From Paenibacillus sp. J45TS6 (GTDB taxonomy: Bacteria > Bacillota > Bacilli > Paenibacillales > Paenibacillaceae), in the NCBI RefSeq assembly GCF_018403285.1, contig NZ_BOSJ01000019.1, positions 1 through 64,000 on the forward strand: a DNA stretch of 64,000 bases, in the 5' to 3' direction. Of the stretch, positions 46,189-54,923 are shown piece after piece. Below the pieces are notes generated by a model. The model made no database searches. It was not told where the DNA came from and worked only from the letters and a program-made list of their open reading frames with translations. How positions within the stretch are numbered: the stretch's first letter is position 1; each line of letters begins with the position of its first letter. The translations under genes and the position numbers were made by a program.

Positions 46189-47349
46189 ATGGATAAACTG
46201 CTTGGCTTGACACCAGCAATGGGATGGAATTCTTGGAACACTTTCACTTGGGATATCAATGAACAACTGATTCGAGATGTAGCGGACGTATTTGTGTCGG
46301 AAGGCTATAAAGATGCTGGGTACGAATACATCGTCATAGACGATTGCTGGAGCTTAAGGGAAAGAGATGAGGAAGGAAGATTGGTGCCGGACCCTAAAAA
46401 ATTTCCCAGCGGAATGAAGAGCCTATCTGATTATATTCATGCCAAAGGGTTGAAGTTCGGCATGTACTCTTGTGCGGGAACCCATACCTGCGCCGGATTT
46501 CCAGGAAGCTTCGAGCATGAGTTCCAGGACGCGGCAACCTTCGCAGAATGGGGCGTAGATTTTCTGAAATACGATTATTGTTTCAAGCCACGGAATATGT
46601 CCGGGGAATTACTTTATAAAAGAATGAGTCTGGCCCTTAAAAACTGCGGTAGAGACATTCTTTTCTCTGCATGCAATTGGGGGGAAGATGACGTATATCA
46701 ATGGATTAGGGAATCCGGCGCCCATATGTACCGTTCTACCGTTGATATTCAGGATAACTGGGAGTCCATCAAAAATTTGGCGATTTCCCAGCTTGGCAAG
46801 GAATGCTACACGGGGTCCTTCTGCCACAACGATATGGACATGCTGGTCGTAGGGATGTACGGCGGCAGCAACAGCGGTTTTATCGGCAACAAGATCGGCG
46901 GTTGTACGGACAATGAATATAAAACCCACTTTGCCTTATGGAGCTTAATGGGATCCCCGCTAATGATCGGTAGCGACATACGCAAAGCGAGCCAGGCTAC
47001 AAAAGACATTCTGATGAACAAGGATATTATTGCGATCAATCAGGACTTGGAAGCTCGCGGAGCCTACCGTATTAAGCCGGAACCCAATTGGTTCCATACG
47101 GATGAAACCTTTATGCTGGTGAAGGCATTAACTAACGGGGATGTGGCCGTAGGTCTTTTCAACCTGAGCGATAGCCAAAGGGAACTGCCTTTGTTATTCT
47201 GGGATATCGGGCTTCCTTATGCATCCGGTGTTTCACTTTCACTGTACGATTGTTGGGAGCATAAGGAACTTGGCGTATTTAAGGAAAGATTCAATGCCAT
47301 CGTGCCGGCTCATGATTGTATGATCATCCGCGCAAAGCTGGTGAAATAA
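46189..47349 (+). CDS. alpha-galactosidase, GH27 family
   Basis: Retaining glycosidase of 386 residues (405 if it starts at 46132). It shows LGLTPAMGWNSWNTF at the start, YIVIDDCW, the nucleophile Asp in VDFLKYDYC, the acid/base region in GSFCHNDMDMLVVG and GSPLMIGSDIRKAS. There is no signal peptide, so it acts inside the cell on imported alpha-galactosides; no transporter is adjacent. ATG 46189 matches the family start and lies six bases after TGGAG; ATG 46132 has AGGAGG only two bases away. It lies just after an IS fragment. Confidence 0.9.
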   Translation: MDKLLGLTPAMGWNSWNTFTWDINEQLIRDVADVFVSEGYKDAGYEYIVIDDCWSLRERDEEGRLVPDPKKFPSGMKSLSDYIHAKGLKFGMYSCAGTHTCAGFPGSFEHEFQDAATFAEWGVDFLKYDYCFKPRNMSGELLYKRMSLALKNCGRDILFSACNWGEDDVYQWIRESGAHMYRSTVDIQDNWESIKNLAISQLGKECYTGSFCHNDMDMLVVGMYGGSNSGFIGNKIGGCTDNEYKTHFALWSLMGSPLMIGSDIRKASQATKDILMNKDIIAINQDLEARGAYRIKPEPNWFHTDETFMLVKALTNGDVAVGLFNLSDSQRELPLLFWDIGLPYASGVSLSLYDCWEHKELGVFKERFNAIVPAHDCMIIRAKLVK

Positions 47350-47351
47350 AC

Positions 47352-47552
47352 GTGAATCCCCAGATATGCAAAGAGTGTGGAGCTCCATTGATGGCGGATG
47401 ATATCGCCATTTATTCCAAACTTGTGACAAGGTATGCGAAGCAATTTCTATGTATCGATTGCCTGGGCAAAGAGTTAAAATGTGGTCGGGAACCCATCGA
47501 AAAGCTGATCAGATATTTCCGGGAATCGGGAAATTGCGTACTATTCCGCTGA
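47352..47552 (+). CDS. small zinc-ribbon protein (66 aa)
   Basis: 66 residues with two Cys pairs, CKECG near the N-terminus and CIDCLGKEL, a likely zinc ribbon. The pattern CxxCGxPL...DIAIYxKLVxR...FLCIDCLxxxxKC recurs in small uncharacterised Firmicute proteins. GTG 47352 begins two bases after the alpha-galactosidase stop, so it is co-transcribed with it. Function unknown; a metal-dependent regulator or adaptor is possible. Confidence 0.75.
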   Translation: MNPQICKECGAPLMADDIAIYSKLVTRYAKQFLCIDCLGKELKCGREPIEKLIRYFRESGNCVLFR

Positions 47553-47586
47553 TGCCTCGGGTCTGGAGGAGCGTTGTGCATAATGG

Positions 47587-48399
47587 TCAAGCTTCCTCTT
47601 TCCCACCGGAGGCAAGAGCATTCTTCTTCATGTACTCGGAAGGAGAGTAAGAGGTTGCCTTCTTAAACACCTTGGAGAAGTAGAGTTGATCCTGATAACC
47701 TACAGACCAGGCAACAGCCTTAATCGAAAATTTTGATGAATGCAGCAATGTACAGGCTCGCTTTATTCGAATGGCCTTCAGATAGCTTAATATGGACATC
47801 CCGGTGGCATCCTTGAATAAACGGAACAAGTAGCTTCGTTCAATACTGACGTACTTGACGATATCAGAAACTGTCAGCGTCGCCTTCCAATAGTTGTTCT
47901 CGATATATTCCTTGGCAGATACTACATAATCGTTTTTCTGGAGGACCTTTTCCTGGGGATAGTGCTCCATGTAATAAGATAATAGCAAGTGCAGGCAAGC
48001 ACTCGACCGCTCTCTTTGAAACGGCGCCATACCTGTAGCCTCGACCTGGTGAAAAAGCGGCTCTAGGCCGACGGGACTTTTCGTTACTATCGGCTTATCG
48101 TGGGTAAGCTTGGTCATGGACAAAAGGCGCTGCGATTCGGTGCCTTTGAAGTCCACCCATACATATTCCCATGGATCCTGGGGATCGGGATAATAGTATA
48201 CTTCCGTATTCGGGAAGATCATGAAGCTTTCGCCCCGAGTCAACTTATAGGTGGCATGGCCAACCTCATAATACCCGGTTCCGCGGACCACATAATGCAG
48301 TGAAAAAATATCACGGACACCCCCCCAATGATGTAGATTGGGGGGTTTTTGTCCGCTGTCCGTACATATCAAATCCTCAGGGAGAAAGACCGAATTCAT
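47587..48399 (-). CDS. AraC family regulator with cupin-type sensor
   Basis: A 270-residue transcription factor. Residues ~1-130 form an AraC-type ligand-binding cupin (LHYVVRGTGYYEVGHATYKLTRGESFMIFPNTEVYYYPD). The C-terminal ~100 residues form two HTHs (TVSDIVKYVSIERSYLFRLFKDATG, SIKAVAWSVGYQDQLYFSKVFKKATSYSPSEYMKK). It converges on the alpha-galactosidase unit, with 34 bases between stops, and is likely its sugar-responsive activator by position. ATG follows CGGAGGCAA. A strong inverted repeat lies inside the coding region. Confidence 0.88.
   Translation of the reverse strand: MNSVFLPEDLICTDSGQKPPNLHHWGGVRDIFSLHYVVRGTGYYEVGHATYKLTRGESFMIFPNTEVYYYPDPQDPWEYVWVDFKGTESQRLLSMTKLTHDKPIVTKSPVGLEPLFHQVEATGMAPFQRERSSACLHLLLSYYMEHYPQEKVLQKNDYVVSAKEYIENNYWKATLTVSDIVKYVSIERSYLFRLFKDATGMSILSYLKAIRIKRACTLLHSSKFSIKAVAWSVGYQDQLYFSKVFKKATSYSPSEYMKKNALASGGKEEA
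48321..48350 (+). terminator. terminator-like hairpin inside araC, antisense
   Basis: CCCCCCAAT-GATGTAG-ATTGGGGGG followed by TTTTT on the + strand, which is antisense to the AraC gene (codons for KPPNLHHWGG). It could stop + strand read-through or affect the regulator's own mRNA. Confidence 0.55.
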
Positions 48400-48586
48400 A
48401 AGAAATTGCCTCCGTGTCGTTTTAATGTATTCATATCTTTTGCAAAGATTATACCTAGACGGCGGTTAATCATATCAAGCGAAACCGGGCATTCGATATT
48501 TGGATATGGAAAAATGTTGAATTTAACCCTTGTATTCACTAAAAACGATTATAATTAAATTTATTGTAGATGAGGAGGCAAGTGAT

Positions 48587-49690
48587 ATGACGATAATGCC
48601 TGTTTTAATAATGATTTGTGTATTTATACCTGCCATTGTACTCATGGTAAGCATGCCTTATTTAACAAGAGAAACGATTAGTTTTGGGGTCACCGTGAGC
48701 GCTGTGCAATTCCACAGTGAGCCTCTGCGTCAGATGCGGAAGTCATATGTAAGGATTAGTGCTATCTTACATACCATCCTACTCATTGTTTGTATCATCA
48801 GCCTAATATACAGTGATGAACATTCCAAACAACAAAGTTGGGTCATTGTCGCTTATTCACTCACCATGGTCGTGATCTCCCTAGCCATAAACATTAGTTA
48901 TCATTTCAAAATGAAAAGTCTACTACCTACGCTGCCTATTGCTCCAGAATCTTCGATCTTGGCAGTGGACACTGGTTTTCGGAAAAGAAACATTGGCTTG
49001 TCTAGTTATTGGTTCCTCATTCATGTTTTAATTATTGTGGTTAGTATTGTAACGGTGCAACGCAACTATGATCTGATTCCTGATCAGATTCCGATCCATT
49101 ACAACAGCAGTTGGAAGGTAGACCGCTATGCCGCTAAATCGTATAGTTCTGTGTTTATGCCTACATTAATGCAAGCGTTTATCACACTTTTGTTCATATT
49201 TGAGAATTGGAGTATTCGTAGAGTGAAGCAGCAGGTTCACCCCACTGATCGGAACCGTTCCATCAGACAAGACGTAACTTACCGCCGTGCTTGGTCATGT
49301 TTTATGATTACAGCAAGCATCTTAATTGTTATCCTGCTTTCTGTCGTGCAACTAAACATGATATCTCTGCTTAACATCAATTTCGCTATCTCCATTATCT
49401 TAATTATAATAGCCTTTATTAGTCTATACTTCTTCGCTTTATCGTTCTGGGCTGGTCAGGGTGGAAGCCGCTTGGAGCAATCTGCCGATAGATCTAATGT
49501 CAGACCTGTCCATGATGATGATAAATGGCTGTTAGGTATGATTTATTTCAATCGCAAGGATTCAAACCTACTCGCCGAGAAAAGGTTCGGAGTCGGCTGG
49601 GGATTAAATTTTGGTCACCCAGTAAGCTGGCTGACTTTGACCGGAATTATTGTACTGCTAGTTGTGGTGAGAACAAGGTTTGGAGGTTAG
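48587..49690 (+). CDS. DUF1648/DUF5808 membrane protein
   Basis: A 367-residue polytopic membrane protein with about eight hydrophobic helices. The DUF1648 signature is seen as LIPDQIPIHYNSSWKVDRY. The C-terminus, DDDKWLLGMIYFNRKDSNLLAEKRFGVGWGLNFGHP, resembles DUF5808. The domain is also found in SdpI-like immunity proteins, but function here is unknown. ATG 48587, after GAGGAGGC, was chosen over an earlier in-frame start. Confidence 0.8.
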   Translation: MTIMPVLIMICVFIPAIVLMVSMPYLTRETISFGVTVSAVQFHSEPLRQMRKSYVRISAILHTILLIVCIISLIYSDEHSKQQSWVIVAYSLTMVVISLAINISYHFKMKSLLPTLPIAPESSILAVDTGFRKRNIGLSSYWFLIHVLIIVVSIVTVQRNYDLIPDQIPIHYNSSWKVDRYAAKSYSSVFMPTLMQAFITLLFIFENWSIRRVKQQVHPTDRNRSIRQDVTYRRAWSCFMITASILIVILLSVVQLNMISLLNINFAISIILIIIAFISLYFFALSFWAGQGGSRLEQSADRSNVRPVHDDDKWLLGMIYFNRKDSNLLAEKRFGVGWGLNFGHPVSWLTLTGIIVLLVVVRTRFGG

Positions 49691-49704
49691 TAGTGCTCAC
49701 CGGA

Positions 49705-49775
49705 GTGATATAAAAAGTGGGGGAAGAAATCGAGAAAAAGACCGTTTTGCAGTGAGGGTTTATTCATAATTGAAC
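49705..49775 (+). repeat. direct repeat, copy B
   Basis: A ~71-base copy of 45769-45838 (about eight differences), starting 15 bases after the DUF1648 gene. The two copies flank the alpha-galactosidase to DUF1648 block. Confidence 0.8.
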
Positions 49776-49915
49776 AAAAAGAAGGAAACTAAACATGTGC
49801 TGGTGCCTTGTATAAAACTTTATTCTATTTCAAAGGGAATTGGTGTCCATAAAATTTTTATTGAGAAATATAGATCGCTCTGCTAAAATGAATTTTGAAA
49901 TAATTACCTTTAACA

Positions 49916-50095
49916 CAGTCCAGAGAGACTGAAAAGGGCTACCTGATATATTAAGTTATTAAATTATTAATATCTTTGTTTATTCATGCCCTTTTGTCTA
50001 ATCTGATGAAAGGGTATTTATTTTGCTCGTTAGCTGTTGAAACAACTAACGTATCTCTTTTAAAGGAAGTCCAGAGAGGCTGAAAAGGAGAATGG
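49916..50095 (+). promoter_or_regulatory. PyrR-type attenuator leader with two binding loops
   Basis: AGTC-CAGAGA-GACT (49918-49931) and AGTC-CAGAGA-GGCT (50068-50081) each form a short stem with the hexaloop CNGNGA, the signature of PyrR-binding RNA, and each is followed by GAAAAGG. After the first, AAAAGGGC pairs with GCCCTTTT (49988-49995), or GCCCTTTT's CCCTTT forms a terminator with AAAGGG (50009-50014) plus TATTTATTTT. PyrR with UMP would favour termination. A hairpin CGTTAG...CTAACG (50028-50051) separates the two halves. Confidence 0.75.
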
Positions 50096-50179
50096 GAAAT
50101 TTATACATAAAAAGATAAATCCATTCATTCGTAAATGAAGAGAATAATTACATCTAGAACACACTTGGAGGATCGTAGA

Positions 50180-51388
50180 ATGGATTATCGTAAAAAAACC
50201 GTGGTCGCATCGGTAGCTGGTTTAACATTAGAAGGCATGGACATCATGTTTATCTCATTTGCGATGACAATGATTATTTCAGAATTTAACATTGATTTAG
50301 CAACGGGAGGACTTATTTCTTCCATAACGAATGTAGGGATGCTATTAGGAGGAATTATTTTTGGAGTTTTAGCAGATAAGTATGGAAGGGTAAAGGTCTT
50401 TACATATACCGTCATCTTGTTTGCAATTGGTACAGCTTTAACTGGACTCGCTACTAGCATTGAACAAGTATATCTATTTAGATTTATCGCAGGAATCGGT
50501 GCCGGAGGAGAATATGGGATTGGTATGGCACTTGTTGCAGAAGCTTGGCCGAAAAATAAACAAGGACGTGCGTCTTCATATGTCAGTGTTGGTGCTCAAT
50601 ATGGTGTCATTTTAGCGGCATTACTAAGTGCGATCATTCTTCCTACTTTAGGATGGAGAGCATTGTTCTTTGTTGGTGTAGTACCTGTTATTTTTGCATT
50701 TATCGTAAGGAAGAACTTAGATGAATCACCTGAGTGGCTTGCTGCTCAGAAAAATAAAAAGGCTAGTATGAAAGCTGAAAAGAGTAAGCTAACACAATTG
50801 TTTGAAACGCCACGAACAGCAATTACGACAATTTCTTTAATCATCATGGCAACTGTTCAAATTGCTGGTTATAACGGATTAATGATTTGGCTGCCATCGA
50901 TGTTGCAACAGTCACAAGGTTTATCTGTTTCAGGCTCTGCTATTTGGACAATTAGTACGGCCGTTGGCATGATTATTGGTATGTTAACCTTTGGACTATT
51001 CTTAGATCGATTCGGAGCGAAGCGTGCCTTTGGCCTCTTCCTGGTCGCCTCTGCATGTGCAGTGTTTTTATACTCTTATGCGACGGGTAGTATAGGTGTA
51101 CTAATAGGCGGTGCGATTGTCGGATTCTTCTCCAATGGAATGTTCGCTGGATATGGAGCGTTGATTGGTAGCCTTTATCCTGTTCAAATTCGAAGTACAG
51201 CAACAAACACAATTTTCAACTTCGGCCGGGCAATAGGCGGTTTTTCACCAATACTTGTCGGCTATATTCTACAAAATTATGATATGAAGGTTGCAATGCT
51301 CTACTTAGCAGGTTTATATTGTATTTCCTTTGCTGTCATGCTTATGCTTAAAAAAGATGATTTAGGGAAAGTGAACGAAACTATATAA
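50180..51388 (+). CDS. MFS transporter, probably for a pyrimidine-related substrate
   Basis: A 402-residue 12-helix major facilitator. The loop 2-3 motif is seen as GVLADKYGRVK, and ALLSAIILPTLGWRALFFVGVVP and FLDRFGAKRAFG follow, as in the sugar/aromatic-acid symporter groups. Family alone does not define substrate. The PyrR-type leader suggests import of a pyrimidine or precursor such as orotate, which is inference. ATG 50180, after TTGGAGGATCG, was chosen. AT-richer codon use than the pur region suggests acquisition. Confidence 0.85.
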   Translation: MDYRKKTVVASVAGLTLEGMDIMFISFAMTMIISEFNIDLATGGLISSITNVGMLLGGIIFGVLADKYGRVKVFTYTVILFAIGTALTGLATSIEQVYLFRFIAGIGAGGEYGIGMALVAEAWPKNKQGRASSYVSVGAQYGVILAALLSAIILPTLGWRALFFVGVVPVIFAFIVRKNLDESPEWLAAQKNKKASMKAEKSKLTQLFETPRTAITTISLIIMATVQIAGYNGLMIWLPSMLQQSQGLSVSGSAIWTISTAVGMIIGMLTFGLFLDRFGAKRAFGLFLVASACAVFLYSYATGSIGVLIGGAIVGFFSNGMFAGYGALIGSLYPVQIRSTATNTIFNFGRAIGGFSPILVGYILQNYDMKVAMLYLAGLYCISFAVMLMLKKDDLGKVNETI

Positions 51389-51405
51389 CAAAGTAAGTTT
51401 TTAAA

Positions 51406-51448
51406 CCATCAATTGAAAGGCATTTGCTTTTTAATTGGTGGTTTTTTA
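51406..51448 (+). terminator. terminator after MFS gene
   Basis: CCATCAATT / AATTGGTGG stem (one G-U) followed by T6. Downstream, 51449-51631 holds a short frame ending SNGIILES that may be the decayed tail of an unknown gene. Confidence 0.85.
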
Positions 51449-51631
51449 ATGGGTTCCGCTTAAGAAGAACAAGTAATAGCGATTCTTATGAGTGGGACGA
51501 ATGCATTGGTGAAGACCTTGAAATATGGGATGAAAAACGCTGGAGGTCAAATGGAATTATATTAGAGAGCTAAGAGCGTGTAAAATAGCTAAGCTGCATT
51601 AAGCAGGTAAGTATACAATCTTATAGGTATT

Positions 51632-51685
51632 TAGTTGCTCCGTCGAACCAACTATGGTAAAATCAAATTGAAGAAAACGCTTTCC
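51632..51685 (+). promoter_or_regulatory. XylR-type operator, promoter and CRE of xynP
   Basis: TAGTTG...CAACTA arms (51632-51654) resemble the XylR operator. They overlap the spacer and -35 of a promoter with -10 TAAAAT (51658-51663). Downstream, AGAAAACGCTTTCC (51672-51685) fits the CcpA CRE consensus. Together they predict xylose induction and glucose repression. Confidence 0.7.
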
Positions 51686-51715
51686 AGCATCATGATGAGC
51701 TAAGGAGGACAACTT

Positions 51716-53113
51716 ATGGAATCGAGTATGACAAGAAACAGTGAAAGGGGCTTTTATAAACTATCCAGATTGCAGCGTATAGGATTTGGTTCCGGTGATT
51801 TGGCACAGAATCTCATTTATAATACGGTATCAACGTATTTATTGTTTTTTTACACCAATGTATATGGACTAGATCCTAGGGCTGCAGCTGCGATGTTTTT
51901 GGTTGTACGAATTATTGATGCTATTTGGGATCCAATTGTTGGTGCAGTTGTAGATAAAAATACCACACGCTTTGGTAAATATAGAGGTTACTTAGTATTT
52001 GCTGGTTTCCCGTTATCAGTGTTGGCCGTATTAGTATTTTGGAATGGTTATTCCGGTAGTTTAATTTATGCGTATGTGACTTATGTTGGGTTATCTATGC
52101 TTTATACCTTATTGAATGTACCTTATGGTGCACTAAATGCTTCATTAACTCGTGACAATGACGAAATTACGAAATTAACTTCAACACGTATGTTCCTTGC
52201 CAATTTGGGTGGTCTTGCAGTTGCCTATGGAGTGCCCGTACTCGTTAAGTTGTTCTCTTCCGATGGTACATGGGATACGAAATCAAGTGCTTCTGGCTGG
52301 CTCATAACAATGGCTATATATGCAGGTGTCGGTTTTCTTATCTTATTGTTTTGTTTTACTCAGTCGAAAGAAAGAGTTGTAATGGATGATTCAAAGCAAG
52401 ATGAAGTCAAGATTTCAGATTTGGTGACTGAATTTAAACGAAATAAACCATTACGAATTCTAGCATTCTTTTTTATAACCGCTTTTGCCATGATGTCGAT
52501 CGGTAATGCAGGCGGAGCCTATTATATGCAGTATGTTGTACAAGCATCAGATTATGTTCAGTGGTTTAATGCACTAGGGTCTATACCGGCATTTATCTTT
52601 TTACCTTTAGTACCTAAAATCAAGAAAGCAATCGGTAAAAAAAGTATGTTCCTGGTGTTTTTAAGTATAGCGATTATTGGGATGCTCTTTATATATTTCA
52701 TTCCAAATCCACAAGATCATATTACATGGGTTCTTATTGCTCAATTCATTAAATCTACGGGCGTAATTGTTGCAACCGGATACATGTGGGCATTAGTTCC
52801 AGAAGTTATTTCATATGGTGAGCTTCAATCAGGACGGCGTATATCGGGAGTTGTGAACGCTTTAACTGGATTCTTTTTCAAATTTGGTATGGCGTTAGGC
52901 GGTGTCGTTCCTGGCTTTGTTCTAAGCTTTACAGGGTATGTAGCTGGAAGTGAAGTACAATCTAGCTTCGCACAACAAGGAATATTGTGGTTAGTTGCTG
53001 TTCTGCCTGCTATCTTGTTAATTCTAGCTATGATTATTATTTCTAAATACAATTTAACTGATGAACAAGTTTATGAAATCAATAAAGAAATCGAGGCTCG
53101 CCATAGTATCTAA
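51716..53113 (+). CDS. xynP: xyloside/oligosaccharide:cation symporter (GPH family)
   Basis: A 465-residue, 12-helix glycoside-pentoside-hexuronide transporter. It shows RIGFGSGDLAQNLIYNTVSTYLLFFYTNVYGL at the start, DAIWDPIVGAVVDKNTTRFGKYR, LLNVPYGALNASLTRDNDE and FFFKFGMALGGVVPGF. It is immediately upstream of a beta-xylosidase, as in B. subtilis xynP-xynB, so it probably imports xylobiose and related xylosides. ATG follows TAAGGAGG. Confidence 0.92.
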   Translation: MESSMTRNSERGFYKLSRLQRIGFGSGDLAQNLIYNTVSTYLLFFYTNVYGLDPRAAAAMFLVVRIIDAIWDPIVGAVVDKNTTRFGKYRGYLVFAGFPLSVLAVLVFWNGYSGSLIYAYVTYVGLSMLYTLLNVPYGALNASLTRDNDEITKLTSTRMFLANLGGLAVAYGVPVLVKLFSSDGTWDTKSSASGWLITMAIYAGVGFLILLFCFTQSKERVVMDDSKQDEVKISDLVTEFKRNKPLRILAFFFITAFAMMSIGNAGGAYYMQYVVQASDYVQWFNALGSIPAFIFLPLVPKIKKAIGKKSMFLVFLSIAIIGMLFIYFIPNPQDHITWVLIAQFIKSTGVIVATGYMWALVPEVISYGELQSGRRISGVVNALTGFFFKFGMALGGVVPGFVLSFTGYVAGSEVQSSFAQQGILWLVAVLPAILLILAMIIISKYNLTDEQVYEINKEIEARHSI

Positions 53114-53175
53114 GGGATGGGTCAATGTTTTAGGCGATTGTTACTAAATAATAGAGGTATAAGGAGGAAATTTTC

Positions 53176-54804
53176 ATGCAAATTAATAATCCAGTATTAA
53201 AAGGTTTTAATGCAGATCCCTCAATTATAAGAGTTGATGATACTTACTATATTGCAACTTCTACATTTGAATGGTTTCCAGGTGTTCAGATCCATGAATC
53301 TAAAGATCTGGTCAATTGGCAGCTTATCACTCACCCGCTTTCCACGAAGGTGTTGCTAGATATGAAAGGAAACAAGGATTCAGCAGGTATATGGGCCCCT
53401 GATTTATCCTATGCTGACGGGAAGTTTTGGCTTGTTTATACCGATGTGAAAGTTACTGAAGGCGCCTTCAAAGATATGACCAATTATTTAACTACTGCAG
53501 AAAACATTAACGGTCCATGGAGTGATCCAATCAAGTTAAATGGAGTGGGTTTTGACGCTTCCCTGTTTCATGACGATGATGGAAAAAAATATCTTGTCCA
53601 AATGGAATGGGATCATCGAGAATATCGTCATCCTTTTAACGGAATTAAACTTACGGAATATTCGGTTGAAGAAAAGAGAATGCTTCCTGAGACTGCAAAA
53701 ATCATTTATATAGGAACCGATGTTAAATTAGTAGAAGGTCCTCATATCTATAAGTTGTTTGGACAATATTATCTATTTTGTGCTGAGGGAGGTACGGTTT
53801 ATTCTCATCAAGAGGTAGTTGCTAGGTCTGCAGAATTATTTGGTCCTTATGAAACACAACCTGGTGATGTATTTTTGACTGCATTTGATGCGCCTAATAA
53901 TGAGCTTCAAAAATGTGGACATGGTTCGTTAGTAGATACTCCATCAGGAGAATGGTATTTTGCACATTTGACGGGACGCCCATGGCATCGTGAGACAGAA
54001 TCGAGCCGTGATCCGCGCGGCTGGTGTACATTAGGAAGAGAAACAGCAATTCAAAAAGTTGAGTGGGATGATGATAAATGGCCGCATATCGTAGGCGGCA
54101 AGCAGGGAAGTCGTTTTGTTGAAGCCCCTAAAGGGTGTGTTGAAACAAAATATGCTCCAACCTATCCAGAGAAGGATGATTTTGACTCCGATACTTTAAA
54201 TATTAATTTTAATACCTTACGAGTTCCATTTGATGAGAAAATAGGTTCACTTACAGAAAAGCCTGGGAATTTGCGCTTATTTGGTAAAGGCTCTTTAACA
54301 AATGAACATGAACAGTCGCTTGTAGCAAGACGTTGGCAATCCTTTTATTTTGATGCTCAAACAGCAGTAGCGTATTCCCCTTTTACATTTCAGCAGATGT
54401 CTGGACTCGTAAATTACTATAATACGAAGCATTGGTCTATGATTCACGTAACTTGGAATGAAATTAATGGACGAGTCATTGAAGTGACTCAGAATGATCG
54501 AGGAGTACTCACAAGTTTCCTTAAGGATAAAGCCATTAAAGTACCTGATCACGTTGATTATGTGCATTTTAAAGTGAAAGTTAGAAAAGAGACCTATACC
54601 TATGCCTATTCTTTTGATAATGAGCATTGGACTGATATTGACTTGACGTTGGATGCAGCAATTTTGTCTGATGATTATGTGGTTCAATCCTATGGAGGAT
54701 TCTTCACTGGAGCTTTTGTTGGAATGGCTAATGTTGATTATTCCGGTTATGAATTGCCAGCGGACTTCGACTATTTTATGTATAAAGAACTTGAAGAAAA
54801 ATAA
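53176..54804 (+). CDS. xynB: beta-xylosidase, GH43 family
   Basis: A 542-residue cytosolic glycosidase cleaving imported xylo-oligosaccharides. The five-blade propeller has the catalytic base Asp in VLKGFNADPSIIRVDDTYY, the modulating Asp in FDASLFHDDDGKKYL and the acid Glu in VEGPHIYKLFG. The C-terminal ~200 residues are the beta-sandwich typical of XynB3-like enzymes. No signal peptide. ATG lies after AAGGAGG, 62 bases from xynP. Confidence 0.95.
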   Translation: MQINNPVLKGFNADPSIIRVDDTYYIATSTFEWFPGVQIHESKDLVNWQLITHPLSTKVLLDMKGNKDSAGIWAPDLSYADGKFWLVYTDVKVTEGAFKDMTNYLTTAENINGPWSDPIKLNGVGFDASLFHDDDGKKYLVQMEWDHREYRHPFNGIKLTEYSVEEKRMLPETAKIIYIGTDVKLVEGPHIYKLFGQYYLFCAEGGTVYSHQEVVARSAELFGPYETQPGDVFLTAFDAPNNELQKCGHGSLVDTPSGEWYFAHLTGRPWHRETESSRDPRGWCTLGRETAIQKVEWDDDKWPHIVGGKQGSRFVEAPKGCVETKYAPTYPEKDDFDSDTLNINFNTLRVPFDEKIGSLTEKPGNLRLFGKGSLTNEHEQSLVARRWQSFYFDAQTAVAYSPFTFQQMSGLVNYYNTKHWSMIHVTWNEINGRVIEVTQNDRGVLTSFLKDKAIKVPDHVDYVHFKVKVRKETYTYAYSFDNEHWTDIDLTLDAAILSDDYVVQSYGGFFTGAFVGMANVDYSGYELPADFDYFMYKELEEK

Positions 54805-54824
54805 AACAGAATCGTGAAACTAAG

Positions 54825-54862
54825 AAATAGTTGGGAGATTAAATCTTTCAACTATTTTTTTA
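54825..54862 (+). terminator. terminator after xynB
   Basis: AAATAGTTG / CAACTATTT perfect stem followed by T-rich sequence; separates xynB from xylR. Confidence 0.85.
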
Positions 54863-54923
54863 GATAACTTGTCCAATATGCTATACTTCTAACTGAACAA
54901 TATTTGAAAGGAATTATAATTAA

